35,283 nucleotides of DNA, from assembly GCA_017620235.1 (NCBI GenBank), contig JAFZQT010000013.1:1-35283 (forward strand). The letters are read 5' to 3'. Positions 16,960 to 27,260 of this stretch are shown here, in pieces. The notes under the pieces were generated by a model. That model had not been told where the DNA came from. It saw only the letters and a list, made by a program, of their open reading frames with translations, and searched no databases. The position numbers and the translations under genes are program-made. The DNA comes from Butyrivibrio sp. (GTDB lineage: Bacteria > Bacillota > Clostridia > Lachnospirales > Lachnospiraceae). Position 1 is the first letter of the stretch, and the number at the start of each line of letters is the position of its first letter.

Positions 16960-16980
16960 TATCTTTTCCAAAAAAATATA

Positions 16981-17148
16981 TGATATACGAATTGCTTCGT
17001 TTCTTCGAAACTCTCGCAATTCTACAAACATTCGGAAACCGCTAATTTACAATGTAAATTGCTAATTCCTCATGTTTGTTCGGGTCATAAAGTCAAAATG
17101 CTTAACATGCAAGCATGTACGCATTTTGGACTTTTGACACCTATATCA
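16981..17148 (+). repeat. 168-bp structured intergenic repeat, copy A
   Basis: The inverse copy lies at 24381-24548, same length, about 154 of 168 positions identical by hand. Ends are TGATATA and TATATCA. Three hairpins are visible: GAATTGC/GCAATTC with inner GTTTC/GAAAC (16989-17022); ACAAACA/TGTTTGT with inner AATTTAC/GTAAATT (17024-17079); and AAAGTC/GACTTT with AAATGC/GCATTT and CATGC/GCATG (17089-17134). No coding capacity. It begins 21 nt after the hom stop and ends 29 nt before aspartokinase, and could be an insertion, an RNA processing site or a terminator-like element. Confidence 0.9.
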
Positions 17149-17177
17149 AAAAATACAAATAAAGAGGTTTGTACATT

Positions 17178-18497
17178 ATGAAGAAGGTAGTTAAATTTGG
17201 TGGAAGTTCACTTGCTAGTGCAGAGCAGTTCAAGAAGGTTGGCGAGATAATCAAGGCTGATCCCAATCGTGTGTATGTTGTTCCTTCTGCTCCGGGAAAA
17301 AGAAATTCCAAGGACACAAAGGTTACAGACATGCTCTACAAGACATATGCTCTTGCTGAGGCAAAGAAGGAATTTTCAAAGCAGCTTGCTGACATCAAGG
17401 CGAGATATGACGAGATCATCGACGGACTTAAGCTCAAACTCGACCTTTCCGATGAGTTCAAGACAATCGAGAAGAACTTTAAGGCTCTTGCAGGTAATGA
17501 CTATGCTGCGAGCCGCGGAGAGTACTTAAACGGAATAATCATGGCAAACTATCTCGGCTATGAGTTCATTGATTCCGCAACAGTAGTAGTGTTTGACAAG
17601 AACGGTGAGTTTGACGGAGAGAAGACAAACAAGCTTATGTCTAAAAAGCTTGAGAAAACTCCCAAGGCTGTTATCCCGGGATTTTACGGTGCATATCCTG
17701 ACGGAAAGATCAAGACATTCTCAAGAGGTGGTTCTGATATAACAGGTTCTATCGTTTCAAGAGCTATCAAGGCAGATGTATACGAGAACTGGACAGACGT
17801 TTCGGGATTCCTTGTTGCAGATCCCAGAATCATCAACAAGCCGCCGCACATTGAGACTATCACATATACAGAGCTCAGAGAGCTTGCTTACATGGGAGCA
17901 TCCGTTCTTCACGAAGACGCTATCTTCCCTGTAAGAAAAGAGGGTATTCCGATCAATATCAGAAATACCAATAAACCCGAGGATCCTGGAACATGGATCG
18001 TTGAGTCAACAGCTAAGAAGTCTAAGTATGTTATTACCGGTATTGCCGGAAAGAAGGGATTTTGCTGTGTAAATATCCTGAAAGATCAGATGAATTCAGA
18101 GATTGGATTTGTAAGAAAGGTACTTCAGGCATTTGAAGATCAGCAGATCTCAATCGAGCACGTACCTTCAGGAATTGATACCATGACGGTATTTGTTCAG
18201 GAAGATGAGTTTATCGAGAAGGAGCAGTCAGTTGTTTCTGAGATTCACAGACTTGCACATCCCGATATGCTTGAGATTGAATCAGATCTTGCCCTCATCG
18301 CAGTCGTTGGACGCGGAATGAAGTCAACAAGAGGAACAGCAGGAAGAATATTCTCAGCACTTGCTCATGCAAGCGTTAACGTAAGAATGATCGACCAGGG
18401 TTCTTCAGAGCTTAACATCATCATCGGTGTTGATGCGCGTGACTTTGAGAAGGCAATCCGTTCAATATATGATATCTTTGTAACTACTCAGTTCTGA
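17178..18497 (+). CDS. lysC: Aspartate kinase, monofunctional
   Basis: Phosphorylates aspartate, the first step to lysine, threonine and methionine. 439 residues. The N-terminal KFGGSSLASAEQF is the ATP/aspartate-binding signature, PGFYGAYPDGKIKTFSRGGS continues the kinase domain, and two C-terminal ACT domains start near residues 285 and 365 (VRKVLQAFEDQQISIEHVPS; SALAHASVNVRMIDQGSSEL), typical of a feedback-regulated enzyme. A TTG three codons upstream is rejected because AGAGG at 17163-17167 lies 10 nt before the ATG at 17178. The pairing with hom suggests threonine-type control, but the inhibitor cannot be read from sequence. The last 14 nt overlap the convergent gene at 18484-19284. Confidence 0.95.
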   Translation: MKKVVKFGGSSLASAEQFKKVGEIIKADPNRVYVVPSAPGKRNSKDTKVTDMLYKTYALAEAKKEFSKQLADIKARYDEIIDGLKLKLDLSDEFKTIEKNFKALAGNDYAASRGEYLNGIIMANYLGYEFIDSATVVVFDKNGEFDGEKTNKLMSKKLEKTPKAVIPGFYGAYPDGKIKTFSRGGSDITGSIVSRAIKADVYENWTDVSGFLVADPRIINKPPHIETITYTELRELAYMGASVLHEDAIFPVRKEGIPINIRNTNKPEDPGTWIVESTAKKSKYVITGIAGKKGFCCVNILKDQMNSEIGFVRKVLQAFEDQQISIEHVPSGIDTMTVFVQEDEFIEKEQSVVSEIHRLAHPDMLEIESDLALIAVVGRGMKSTRGTAGRIFSALAHASVNVRMIDQGSSELNIIIGVDARDFEKAIRSIYDIFVTTQF

Positions 18498-19284
18498 TAA
18501 ATTCAATGAATTTTTTGGCAGCATCGGTTCGTTTGGAATTAGCGATAATTCCGACGACCGGTGTCTTGCCTGAGTATAATCCGGCTTTTTCGTAGGCTTT
18601 AGAATTATTGATGATAATTCCTACGGGAACCGGATTTTTCATTTCTTCTATAGGAAGCTTGGTGTAAGAGCCGGTCTTGTCAGCCTCTGCGCACATAACT
18701 GCGTATTTGTTGTTCTCATCATATTTGCCGCTAGTTAAGTATTCCTGATACTCGTCGGATGCAATGTACTCGATGTAAGCTTTGTCGACATAGAGAATAT
18801 CGTCTTTCATATCCTCAAGTTCTTTTTCCGAATATATTGTAGAAAGGTCGAGGAAAACGTCCTGTCCCGCATACTGGAAGAAGTAGTTAAAGTCAGCGCC
18901 GAAAATATCAAGTTCCTCAGCGGCGATGTGTGCGGTTATCTTCTGGGAAGTGGCAACCGTGATCTCGTCGATGTTATCTTTATTAATAACTCCTGCAGTA
19001 TCTATGGCACAGTCGTATTTTGATGTATCGACACCTGCATATGCCAAAAAGTCGTCTCCGATCGTATCTTCTAAAGAAGTTGGAGTGGAATTAAGGAGAA
19101 TGGCACTAAGATACACATCTTTTTCCATAATAATGTTCTTGATGCCCGATATAATGAAGATAAGTGCGACAACTGCGGTCAGCACGTGGAATTTGTAGTA
19201 TTCCCAGAAATAATCCCACTTTTCCTTAAAATCTTTATCCTTCATTTTGTCCTGCTGCTCTTTGACTTCATCGCGAATTGACAT
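18484..19284 (-). CDS. Conserved membrane-anchored protein of unknown function
   Basis: 266 residues. A charged cytoplasmic start with Lys/Glu-rich helix (residues 1-30) is followed by one membrane segment (about 33-52, FHVLTAVVALIFIISGIKNI) and an outside domain of about 210 residues that contains patterns reminiscent of an extracytoplasmic binding fold (a late PVGIIINNSKAYEKAGLYSG segment and a final FIEFIRTE helix). I do not recognise a named family. A GGAGAGG lies before the ATG. Its 3' end overlaps that of aspartokinase on the other strand by 14 nt, and it is divergent from the DUF6106 gene. Confidence 0.75.
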   Translation of the reverse strand: MSIRDEVKEQQDKMKDKDFKEKWDYFWEYYKFHVLTAVVALIFIISGIKNIIMEKDVYLSAILLNSTPTSLEDTIGDDFLAYAGVDTSKYDCAIDTAGVINKDNIDEITVATSQKITAHIAAEELDIFGADFNYFFQYAGQDVFLDLSTIYSEKELEDMKDDILYVDKAYIEYIASDEYQEYLTSGKYDENNKYAVMCAEADKTGSYTKLPIEEMKNPVPVGIIINNSKAYEKAGLYSGKTPVVGIIANSKRTDAAKKFIEFIRTE

Positions 19285-19340
19285 ATCAAAACCTCTCCAA
19301 TCTTATTTACTAAAGTGCATGGTCATATATAAAAAGAATT

Positions 19341-19369
19341 AACATAAAATAATGTCTTTTTAATTCCAA
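19341..19369 (-). promoter_or_regulatory. Possible promoter of the 266-residue protein gene
   Basis: On the minus strand TTGGAA (19369-19364), 17 nt, then TATGTT (19346-19341), about 55 nt before the start codon. Moderate match only. Confidence 0.4.
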
Positions 19370-19454
19370 AACATATATAATGAAATAGAGCTTGTACATT
19401 TATAATGATATAAACGTTATTTAACTATAAGTCAACTGATTGGTCAAAAAAAAC

Positions 19455-19483
19455 TTGAAAGAGTTACGGAAATAATATAAGAT
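19455..19483 (+). promoter_or_regulatory. Promoter of the DUF6106 gene
   Basis: TTGAAA (19455-19460), 17 nt, then TAAGAT (19478-19483) within TATAAGAT. The start would be about 40 nt before the gene. Confidence 0.5.
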
Positions 19484-19532
19484 AGTCGATAAAATGGCAG
19501 GCAGTCAAGTATGTAGGAGGTTGGATTTTTAC

Positions 19533-20048
19533 ATGATCGGTAATGACAACAGTTATGTTGAATGTCTAGTAGCCAGTAAAGCGTCTCCGCTTGTTATTGT
19601 TTTAAAGTATGTGAGCTTTGGATTGGCTATATTTTTCTTAGTTTCAACTCTATTATTAAATGCAAATATCATTTGTGTTCTACTTTGTTTGGCAGCTTTT
19701 GCGGGATATTATTTTGCAAATCAGAATTCCAGTATAGAGTATGAATATCAGTATTGCGACAAAGAAATTTCCATTGATAAAATCCTCAATAAGAGTTCTC
19801 GTAAACATATCGGAAATTATGAAGTTGAGAAGATCGCAATTATGGCGCCTTCGAAGTCATATCATCTTTCTGAGTACAAGAATCAGACACTTAAAACTCT
19901 TGATTTTTCGGCAAAAGAAAAAAATGTACAACCCGATCCGACATATACATTTTATTATGACGGTAAGGAAAAGATCATATTTGAGCCAAGCAGTGAGTTT
20001 GTTGCTGCCGTGAAAGCTGTTGCACCGAGGAAAGTTTTTACTGACTGA
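19533..20048 (+). CDS. DUF6106 family membrane protein
   Basis: 171 residues. The start YVECLVASKASPL, two adjacent membrane segments (about 23-62), a YEYQYCDKEISIDKILNKS motif, EKIAIMAPSKSYHLSEYKN, and the ending FIFEPS-like to APRKVFTD match a small family common in Lachnospiraceae (DUF6106, recognised from memory). The C-terminal part resembles a membrane-attached PH-like beta domain. An ATG at 19494 would add 13 residues, but AGGAGG at 19515-19520 sits inside that extension and 12 nt before the ATG at 19533. guaB follows after 84 nt. Function unknown. Confidence 0.85.
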   Translation: MIGNDNSYVECLVASKASPLVIVLKYVSFGLAIFFLVSTLLLNANIICVLLCLAAFAGYYFANQNSSIEYEYQYCDKEISIDKILNKSSRKHIGNYEVEKIAIMAPSKSYHLSEYKNQTLKTLDFSAKEKNVQPDPTYTFYYDGKEKIIFEPSSEFVAAVKAVAPRKVFTD

Positions 20049-20078
20049 GCTGCAAGGCGTTTGTTTTAGTTGTAGATA

Positions 20079-20101
20079 TTACGGAGGTTTTTCCTCCATA
20101 A
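20079..20101 (+). terminator. Short hairpin between DUF6106 and guaB
   Basis: GGAGG (20083-20087), TTTTT loop, CCTCC (20093-20097), extended by ATTA/TAAT across one mismatch. It is short and has no T-run after it, so it is at best a partial terminator; it could also hide a ribosome-like GGAGG. Confidence 0.4.
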
Positions 20102-20129
20102 TCATTATTATTATTTAGATTGGAGTTAA

Positions 20130-21590
<1,461 letters not shown>

Positions 21591-21637
21591 TTTCCTGTTC
21601 CTTATTCAAAAGATAAACAGGGATGAGGGGGGATATT

Positions 21638-24367
21638 TTGCAAGAGACATTAAATGAGATGGACACGATTAATGCTACCAATAAGGGCTCTTCTTCGTCA
21701 GTAAGCGGAGCTCTTGGTAGTTTTACGCTTAAATATGCCGATGAAATGCAGGCTTGGCAGGACAAGTTCTGTGAGATGGCGGGAGTCTACGCTTTCTGCA
21801 TCGACAAATCCGGTGTCCCTCTCAGTAAATTTTCAGGAAATCCTCATGAGATAGAGATCATAAAAAAATATGTGACGGAATCCAGGATAAAGAGTATCCA
21901 CAAGCGCGTGTCAGAAGGTGACCTTGAGGACCAGGCGGTCGAGATGACCGAAATTCCAAACCTGAGACTTGCGGCGGTAGCTGTTAAGAGTGGCAACACG
22001 ACAGCTGCTGTTTGGATAGTCTGTGGAGTATTCACGGATTTTGAATACGATTCCGAGTATTTTCATCTTGAGCCGATAGATTCTTTCGGCTACAAAACAT
22101 CAGAGAGTAAATTTTATAAGACGCTGAATATATTGCGGACAACGCTGGATATTCTTATAAAGCTTGAAGCTTCAAGATCCAAGGCGGTGGCTGTAAGTGA
22201 AGAGAGCAGGCAGCAGGAGCTTGAAATGACCAACTCATTCAGGCGTGCCGAGACAATGACTGAGATAGTATCGCTCCTCGACAGCGACGATACTATTGAG
22301 GAGATAATGGTCGAGATACTGAAAAAACTCTGCACTTATCTTCAGATAAGTAATGGTTTTACCTGCAAGGTTCACCACAATTCGCTTATGGATATTGTTG
22401 TTCAGTGGACTGCGTCCGGTGTTGAAAAGATTTTCCCTGAGACGACAGACAGGGAGCTTTGTTGGTTCCTTGGAGGCGAGAAGGCAGTCGTTATTTCAAG
22501 TGATACGGCTATGAATGCGGGCGAGCGTGAGCAGATAGACGATCTGGGCATCAAAGCTCTCGTTGCAATGCCTGTTATCATCAACGGATCGGCTCTTTTC
22601 TATGCATGTCTTACAGAAAACAGGGAGAACAGGATATGGTCTATTGATGACGTTAAGTTCATCAATGATGCGATCCGCGTACTTCAGACCATAATAACAA
22701 AGAGACTTCAGAAAAATTCGCTGGCAAGTTCTTTTGCCTCGCTTGAAGCTGTGCTTGATAACGTGGGAAGTGCCATATATGTAAGGGATATAGGCACGGG
22801 AGTTCTTCTGTTTGCGAACAGGAGCTTTAAAAAGAACTTTAATAAAGAGCTTATGGAGAACACTCTCGTTGATCTATTTGAATCCAATATTCCCGCAAAG
22901 AGCAGAAGCGGAAACTATGAGGTTCATCACAAGGATAGAGAGAAGTGGTACGACGTTTACTACACAAGGATCAAGTGGGTGGACGGAAGACCGGTTTCTT
23001 TGTGCGCTATATACGATATAACTGAGAAAAAGCTGTATCAAAAGAGAATTGAGCAGCAGGCATATACAGATTTCCTTACAGGTCTTTACAACAGAATGTG
23101 CTGTGAAAAAGACCTCGCAAGATATATTGATGAAGCCAGAACGAAGCGTATTCACGGTGCGCTCATGTACCTTGATCTCGATGATTTCAAGCATATCAAC
23201 GATAGCTTGGGACATCAGTACGGCGATGTTCTGTTAAGGGATATTTCTAAGGCGATAAGCAGGATTGAGGGAATAACCAATTCCTGTTACAGAATGGGTG
23301 GAGACGAGTTCGTTATCATCGTTCCGCCGGAGAGTTTTGACAGGCTTCCCAAGATTATTGAGGAGATAAAAAATACATTTGCAACGCCATGGTACCTTAA
23401 GGACAGCGATTACTACTGCACGATGAGTATGGGTGTTGTAAAGTATCCCGATCACGGTGACAATGTTTCGGAACTCATCAGAAAGTCTGACGTTGCGATG
23501 TACGAAGCAAAGAAGTCAGGTAAGAACAGGATTGCTGAGTATTCCGACAATATTGATTCCTCATCGATACACAGGCTCGATCTCGAGAAGAATATGTATG
23601 ACGCTATAACGAAGAGCTGTAGTGAGTTTGAGGTTTATTTCCAGCCCGTTATAAGCGAGCCTATAGACAGCAAGAGCGGAAGAAAGCAGTACAAGCACGT
23701 TGGTGCCGAGGCTCTTGTCAGATGGAACAGTTCGAAACTTGGTTTCTTAAGTCCTGATGAGTTTGTTCCGCTTGCGGAATATCTCGGACTTATTACACCT
23801 ATCGGCAACCATGTTCTCAAGAAAGCATGTGAGTGCTGCAGACAGTGGAATGAGTCTGGAACGGGAGAGTATGCGGTTTCGGTAAACCTTTCTGTTGTGC
23901 AGATCATGCAGAATGATATAGTGGATGTCATCAGAAAGAACATCGAAGAAAACCACATAAATCCCAGAAATCTTGTGCTTGAGCTTACTGAGAGACTTGC
24001 GATAAACGATCTTGCAAGAACAAAGCAGACGCTTCTTGATATAAAGGCACTCGGAGTAAGGCTTGCGCTTGATGATTTCGGAACGGGTTACTCGGCTCTC
24101 AGCAGTATCAGAGCGCTTCCTTTCGACATAATCAAGGTTGACCAGAACTTTGCCAAGGATCTTGCGGAGGATGACTATTCACAGGCATTCATACGTATGA
24201 TGGCAGAGCTTGGAAAAGCAATAAATGCCGAGATATGCGTAGAGGGAATAGAGACTCAGGCACAGCTTGATGCGATCAAGGGCATGGGAGTTAAGTACGT
24301 ACAGGGCTATTATTACGACAAACCCATGCGTAGAGTGGCTTTCGAGGAAAAGTACGTTTATAATTGA
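21638..24367 (+). CDS. Bifunctional-type c-di-GMP protein: sensor-GAF-PAS-GGDEF-EAL
   Basis: About 910 residues, no membrane segment, so a cytoplasmic c-di-GMP enzyme. Order, numbered from the upstream ATG at 21623: a PocR-like or other ligand-binding domain (about 38-180), a GAF domain (about 210-360), a PAS domain (about 370-475), a GGDEF domain with intact GGDEF (559-563), and an EAL domain with EALVRW (696-701), LELTE (786-790), DDFGTGYS (817-824) and VEGIE (873-877). Both catalytic motifs look intact. The RxxD inhibitory site expected before GGDEF is absent. The ATG at 21623 overlaps the ribosome site, whereas GAGGGGGG (21625-21632) lies 5 nt before TTG at 21638, so the TTG is preferred; the difference is five residues. 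Domain limits are by eye. Confidence 0.93.
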   Translation: MQETLNEMDTINATNKGSSSSVSGALGSFTLKYADEMQAWQDKFCEMAGVYAFCIDKSGVPLSKFSGNPHEIEIIKKYVTESRIKSIHKRVSEGDLEDQAVEMTEIPNLRLAAVAVKSGNTTAAVWIVCGVFTDFEYDSEYFHLEPIDSFGYKTSESKFYKTLNILRTTLDILIKLEASRSKAVAVSEESRQQELEMTNSFRRAETMTEIVSLLDSDDTIEEIMVEILKKLCTYLQISNGFTCKVHHNSLMDIVVQWTASGVEKIFPETTDRELCWFLGGEKAVVISSDTAMNAGEREQIDDLGIKALVAMPVIINGSALFYACLTENRENRIWSIDDVKFINDAIRVLQTIITKRLQKNSLASSFASLEAVLDNVGSAIYVRDIGTGVLLFANRSFKKNFNKELMENTLVDLFESNIPAKSRSGNYEVHHKDREKWYDVYYTRIKWVDGRPVSLCAIYDITEKKLYQKRIEQQAYTDFLTGLYNRMCCEKDLARYIDEARTKRIHGALMYLDLDDFKHINDSLGHQYGDVLLRDISKAISRIEGITNSCYRMGGDEFVIIVPPESFDRLPKIIEEIKNTFATPWYLKDSDYYCTMSMGVVKYPDHGDNVSELIRKSDVAMYEAKKSGKNRIAEYSDNIDSSSIHRLDLEKNMYDAITKSCSEFEVYFQPVISEPIDSKSGRKQYKHVGAEALVRWNSSKLGFLSPDEFVPLAEYLGLITPIGNHVLKKACECCRQWNESGTGEYAVSVNLSVVQIMQNDIVDVIRKNIEENHINPRNLVLELTERLAINDLARTKQTLLDIKALGVRLALDDFGTGYSALSSIRALPFDIIKVDQNFAKDLAEDDYSQAFIRMMAELGKAINAEICVEGIETQAQLDAIKGMGVKYVQGYYYDKPMRRVAFEEKYVYN

Positions 24368-24380
24368 AAATGTGTTATTA

Positions 24381-24548
24381 TGATATGGGCGTTGAAAGTC
24401 AAAAATGTGTACATGCTTGCATGTTAAGCATTTTGACTTTACAACCCTAACAAACATGAGGAATTAGCAATTTACGAAGTAAATTAGCGGTTTCTGAATG
24501 TTTGTAGAATTGCGAGAGTTTCGAAGAAACGGAGCAATTCGTATATCA
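24381..24548 (-). repeat. 168-bp structured intergenic repeat, copy B (inverted relative to A)
   Basis: Reverse complement of 16981-17148 with about 14 differences, several in loops (AAT versus TTC between AATTTAC and GTAAATT) or near one end. It begins 13 nt after the GGDEF-EAL stop and ends 41 nt before glnS. An 11-bp direct repeat, ATTATGATATG, lies at 24377-24387 and 24550-24560, overlapping one end, and could be a target duplication. No coding capacity. Confidence 0.9.
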
Positions 24549-24589
24549 TATTATGATATGCAATAAAATATAAAGGTTAGGTTTTTATA

Positions 24590-26293
24590 ATGGCAGAAGT
24601 AATTACAAATACAAGCGATAATGCTGAGGTGGAGAATACACCATCCAGACATTTTATAGAGCAGGCTATCGACAAAGATCTTGCAGAGGGAGTGTACGAT
24701 CACGTATGTACAAGATTTCCTCCCGAGCCAAATGGCTTTTTGCATATTGGACATGCCAAGAGTATTCTTCTTAATTACGGAATGGCAAAAGAGTACAACG
24801 GCAAGTTCAACATGAGATTTGACGATACCAATCCCACCAAGGAAAGATCTGAGTTCATGGACTCAATTATTGAGGACGTGAAGTGGCTTGGCGCGGATTA
24901 CGAAGATCGTCTTTTCCACGCTTCCGATTACTTTGACGAGATGTATGAAAACGCCGTTAAACTTATCAAGAAGGGTAAGGCGTATGTTTCTGAGCTCACT
25001 GCCGAGGAGATGCGTGAATACAGAGGAACTCTCACAGAACCCGGTAAGGACGATCCTAACAGAAACAGAAGCGTAGAAGAGAATTTAAAACTTTTTGAAG
25101 ATATGAAGAACGGCAAGGTCGAGGACGGAGCAATGACTCTCAGAGCCAAGATTGACATGTCGTCACCTAATATAAATATGAGAGATCCCATTATATACAG
25201 GGTTGCTCATATGACACATGCGCGTACTCAGGATAAATGGTGCATTTATCCTATGTATGACTATGCTCATCCCATCGAGGATGCCATTGAGGGCATAACA
25301 CATTCACTTTGCACACTTGAATTTGAGGATCACAGACCTCTTTACGACTGGGTGAAGGAAGAGTGTGAGTACAAGAATCCTCCGCGTCAGATCGAGTTTG
25401 CGAAGCTCTACCTCAACAACGTGGTAACAGGTAAGAGATATATCAAGAGACTTGTTGAAGAGGGGATCGTTGACGGATGGGACGATCCGAGACTTGTGAC
25501 AATCGCTGCTCTTAGGAGAAGAGGATTTACTCCCGAGTCTATCAAGATGTTCGTTGATATGTGCGGAATCAGTAAGGCACAGTCAACAGCAGAGTATGCG
25601 ATGCTTGAGTATTGCATAAGAGAAGACCTTAAGCTCAAGGCTAAGAGAATGCTTGCAGTTCTCGATCCCGTTAAGCTTATAATAGACAATTATCCCGAGA
25701 ACGAGACAGAGTATCTCGAGATTGAGAATAACAAAGAAGTTCCGGAGATGGGAACAAGAAAGATTCCTTTTGGAAAAGAGCTCTATATCGAGAGAGAAGA
25801 CTTCATGGAGGAACCTCCGAAGAAGTATTTCCGTCTTTTCCCCGGAAACGAAGTAAGACTTATGAACGCTTACTTTGTAACATGCACAGGATGTGATAAG
25901 GATGAGAACGGCAACGTTATCGCCGTACATTGTACTTACGATCCTGAAACTAAGTCCGGAAGCGGATTCAACGCCAGAAAAGTTAAGGGCACGATTCACT
26001 GGGTTGCTGCAAAAGAAGCAGTTAATGCAGAAGTTCGTCTTTATGAGAATATAATTGATGAGGAGAAGGGCGTATATAACGAGGACGGTTCACTTAACCT
26101 CAACCCCAACTCTATTACGGTTATCAAGGACGCTAAGTTGGAGCCTGAACTTGCAGAAGCAGTCAGCTATGATAAATTCCAGTTTGTAAGAAACGGATTC
26201 TTCAGTGTTGACAGCAAGGATTCTAAGCCGGGTGCACCTGTATTTAACAGGATTGTTTCCCTTAAGAGTTCTTTTGTTCTGCCTAAGAAATAA
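24590..26293 (+). CDS. glnS: Glutaminyl-tRNA synthetase
   Basis: Charges tRNA-Gln with glutamine. 567 residues: class I HIGH motif (HIGHAKS, 52-58) after the PPEPNG signature, GlnRS-specific [18 protein letters not shown] and [21 protein letters not shown] and [11 protein letters not shown], and a C-terminal beta-barrel region ([16 protein letters not shown]). The position of the KMSKS loop reads [10 protein letters not shown] (278-287) instead of the usual MSKRK, keeping Lys282 and Arg283. I believe this variant is shared by related Lachnospiraceae enzymes. The 168-bp repeat fills the upstream gap. A DUF2225 gene follows after 43 nt. Confidence 0.96.
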   Translation: MAEVITNTSDNAEVENTPSRHFIEQAIDKDLAEGVYDHVCTRFPPEPNGFLHIGHAKSILLNYGMAKEYNGKFNMRFDDTNPTKERSEFMDSIIEDVKWLGADYEDRLFHASDYFDEMYENAVKLIKKGKAYVSELTAEEMREYRGTLTEPGKDDPNRNRSVEENLKLFEDMKNGKVEDGAMTLRAKIDMSSPNINMRDPIIYRVAHMTHARTQDKWCIYPMYDYAHPIEDAIEGITHSLCTLEFEDHRPLYDWVKEECEYKNPPRQIEFAKLYLNNVVTGKRYIKRLVEEGIVDGWDDPRLVTIAALRRRGFTPESIKMFVDMCGISKAQSTAEYAMLEYCIREDLKLKAKRMLAVLDPVKLIIDNYPENETEYLEIENNKEVPEMGTRKIPFGKELYIEREDFMEEPPKKYFRLFPGNEVRLMNAYFVTCTGCDKDENGNVIAVHCTYDPETKSGSGFNARKVKGTIHWVAAKEAVNAEVRLYENIIDEEKGVYNEDGSLNLNPNSITVIKDAKLEPELAEAVSYDKFQFVRNGFFSVDSKDSKPGAPVFNRIVSLKSSFVLPKK

Positions 26294-26336
26294 CTAAGGA
26301 TACTACCTATTAGTATTTTAGAAAAGAGGTATAGAA

Positions 26337-27191
26337 ATGGCTGATATTTTTTCAGGACTGGAGAAGCTTGGACTCGGAAACATTGACGGAGGAAATCTTT
26401 TTGAGGATCCAAACAAGAAGGATACCAATGTCAAGAAAGCTGAGCCTCAGAAAAAGCTTACACTTGTCAATGAGGAGGATTATCTCTTCGACAAGAAATA
26501 TAAATGTCCTATCTGTGATTCGGATTTTGAATCAAAGACTGTACGTACAGGTAAGGTAAGAATGAAGTCCGTTGATGTGGACCTTAGACCTGATTACTCA
26601 GAAGTTGATCTTACAAAGTATGACATCATTGCTTGTCCGGAATGTGGATATGCGGCACTTGGAAGATATTTCACAACGCTCAACAAATATCAGATCGATG
26701 ATATCAGAAACAAGATCTGCATGAATTACAAGAAGCAGAAGTTTACTGATCCTATATACACATATGAGCATGCCAGAAGCCTCTATCAGCTTGCACTTGC
26801 AAATGCGGTTGTAAAGAAGGCTAAGAACAGCGAGAAGGCTTATATCTGCCTTAAGACAGCCTGGGTTATCAGAGGCGAGACACAGAGACTCGATCAGGAT
26901 GACGCTGATTACGAGAAGAAGAAAAAAGAGAACGATAGTCAGGAACTTGAGCTTTTGAAGAATGCGCTTAACGGATTCATCATGGCAAGACAGTCAGAGG
27001 ACTTCCCTATTGCCGGAATGGACTCTACAACACTTGATTATCTCATCGCAGCACTTGCTTATGAGACAGATCAGTTCGACATCTCCAGCAAGATGATCTC
27101 AGAGCTTCTTATGTCCAGAACTGCAAACAGCAGAATTAAGGACAAAGCCAGAGCCCTTAAAGACTTGGTTGCTGAGAAACAGGGCAAGTAA
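26337..27191 (+). CDS. DUF2225 family zinc-ribbon protein
   Basis: 284 residues. Two Cys pairs, CPIC (57-60) and CPEC (100-103), flank a segment with VDLRPDYSEVDLTKYD, forming a probable zinc ribbon as in DUF2225. The C-terminal 170 residues are helical and TPR-like (ANAVVKKAKNSEKAYICLKTAW), which suggests protein binding. AAAGAGG lies before the ATG. It follows glnS by 43 nt and may share its transcript; the terminator at 27225-27255 closes the unit. Molecular function is unknown. Confidence 0.85.
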   Translation: MADIFSGLEKLGLGNIDGGNLFEDPNKKDTNVKKAEPQKKLTLVNEEDYLFDKKYKCPICDSDFESKTVRTGKVRMKSVDVDLRPDYSEVDLTKYDIIACPECGYAALGRYFTTLNKYQIDDIRNKICMNYKKQKFTDPIYTYEHARSLYQLALANAVVKKAKNSEKAYICLKTAWVIRGETQRLDQDDADYEKKKKENDSQELELLKNALNGFIMARQSEDFPIAGMDSTTLDYLIAALAYETDQFDISSKMISELLMSRTANSRIKDKARALKDLVAEKQGK

Positions 27192-27224
27192 GCTCTGTCA
27201 TCAAAATAAATACCGAAATAATAA

Positions 27225-27255
27225 AACCCCATGGATATCAATTATCCGTGGGGTT
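27225..27255. terminator. Terminator between convergent genes
   Basis: AACCCCATGGATA (27225-27237) pairs with TATCCGTGGGGTT (27243-27255) with one T/G position. On the minus strand it is followed by TTTTATTATTT, so it best ends the small-protein gene, whose stop is at 27261; the DUF2225 gene ends on the other side. Confidence 0.75.
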
Positions 27256-27260
27256 AAATA

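Noticed and set aside
16960-17177. T-box or lysine riboswitch upstream of aspartokinase
   Set aside because: The gap is almost wholly the 168-bp repeat, which also lies upstream of glnS in the opposite orientation, so it is not gene-specific control of one pathway.
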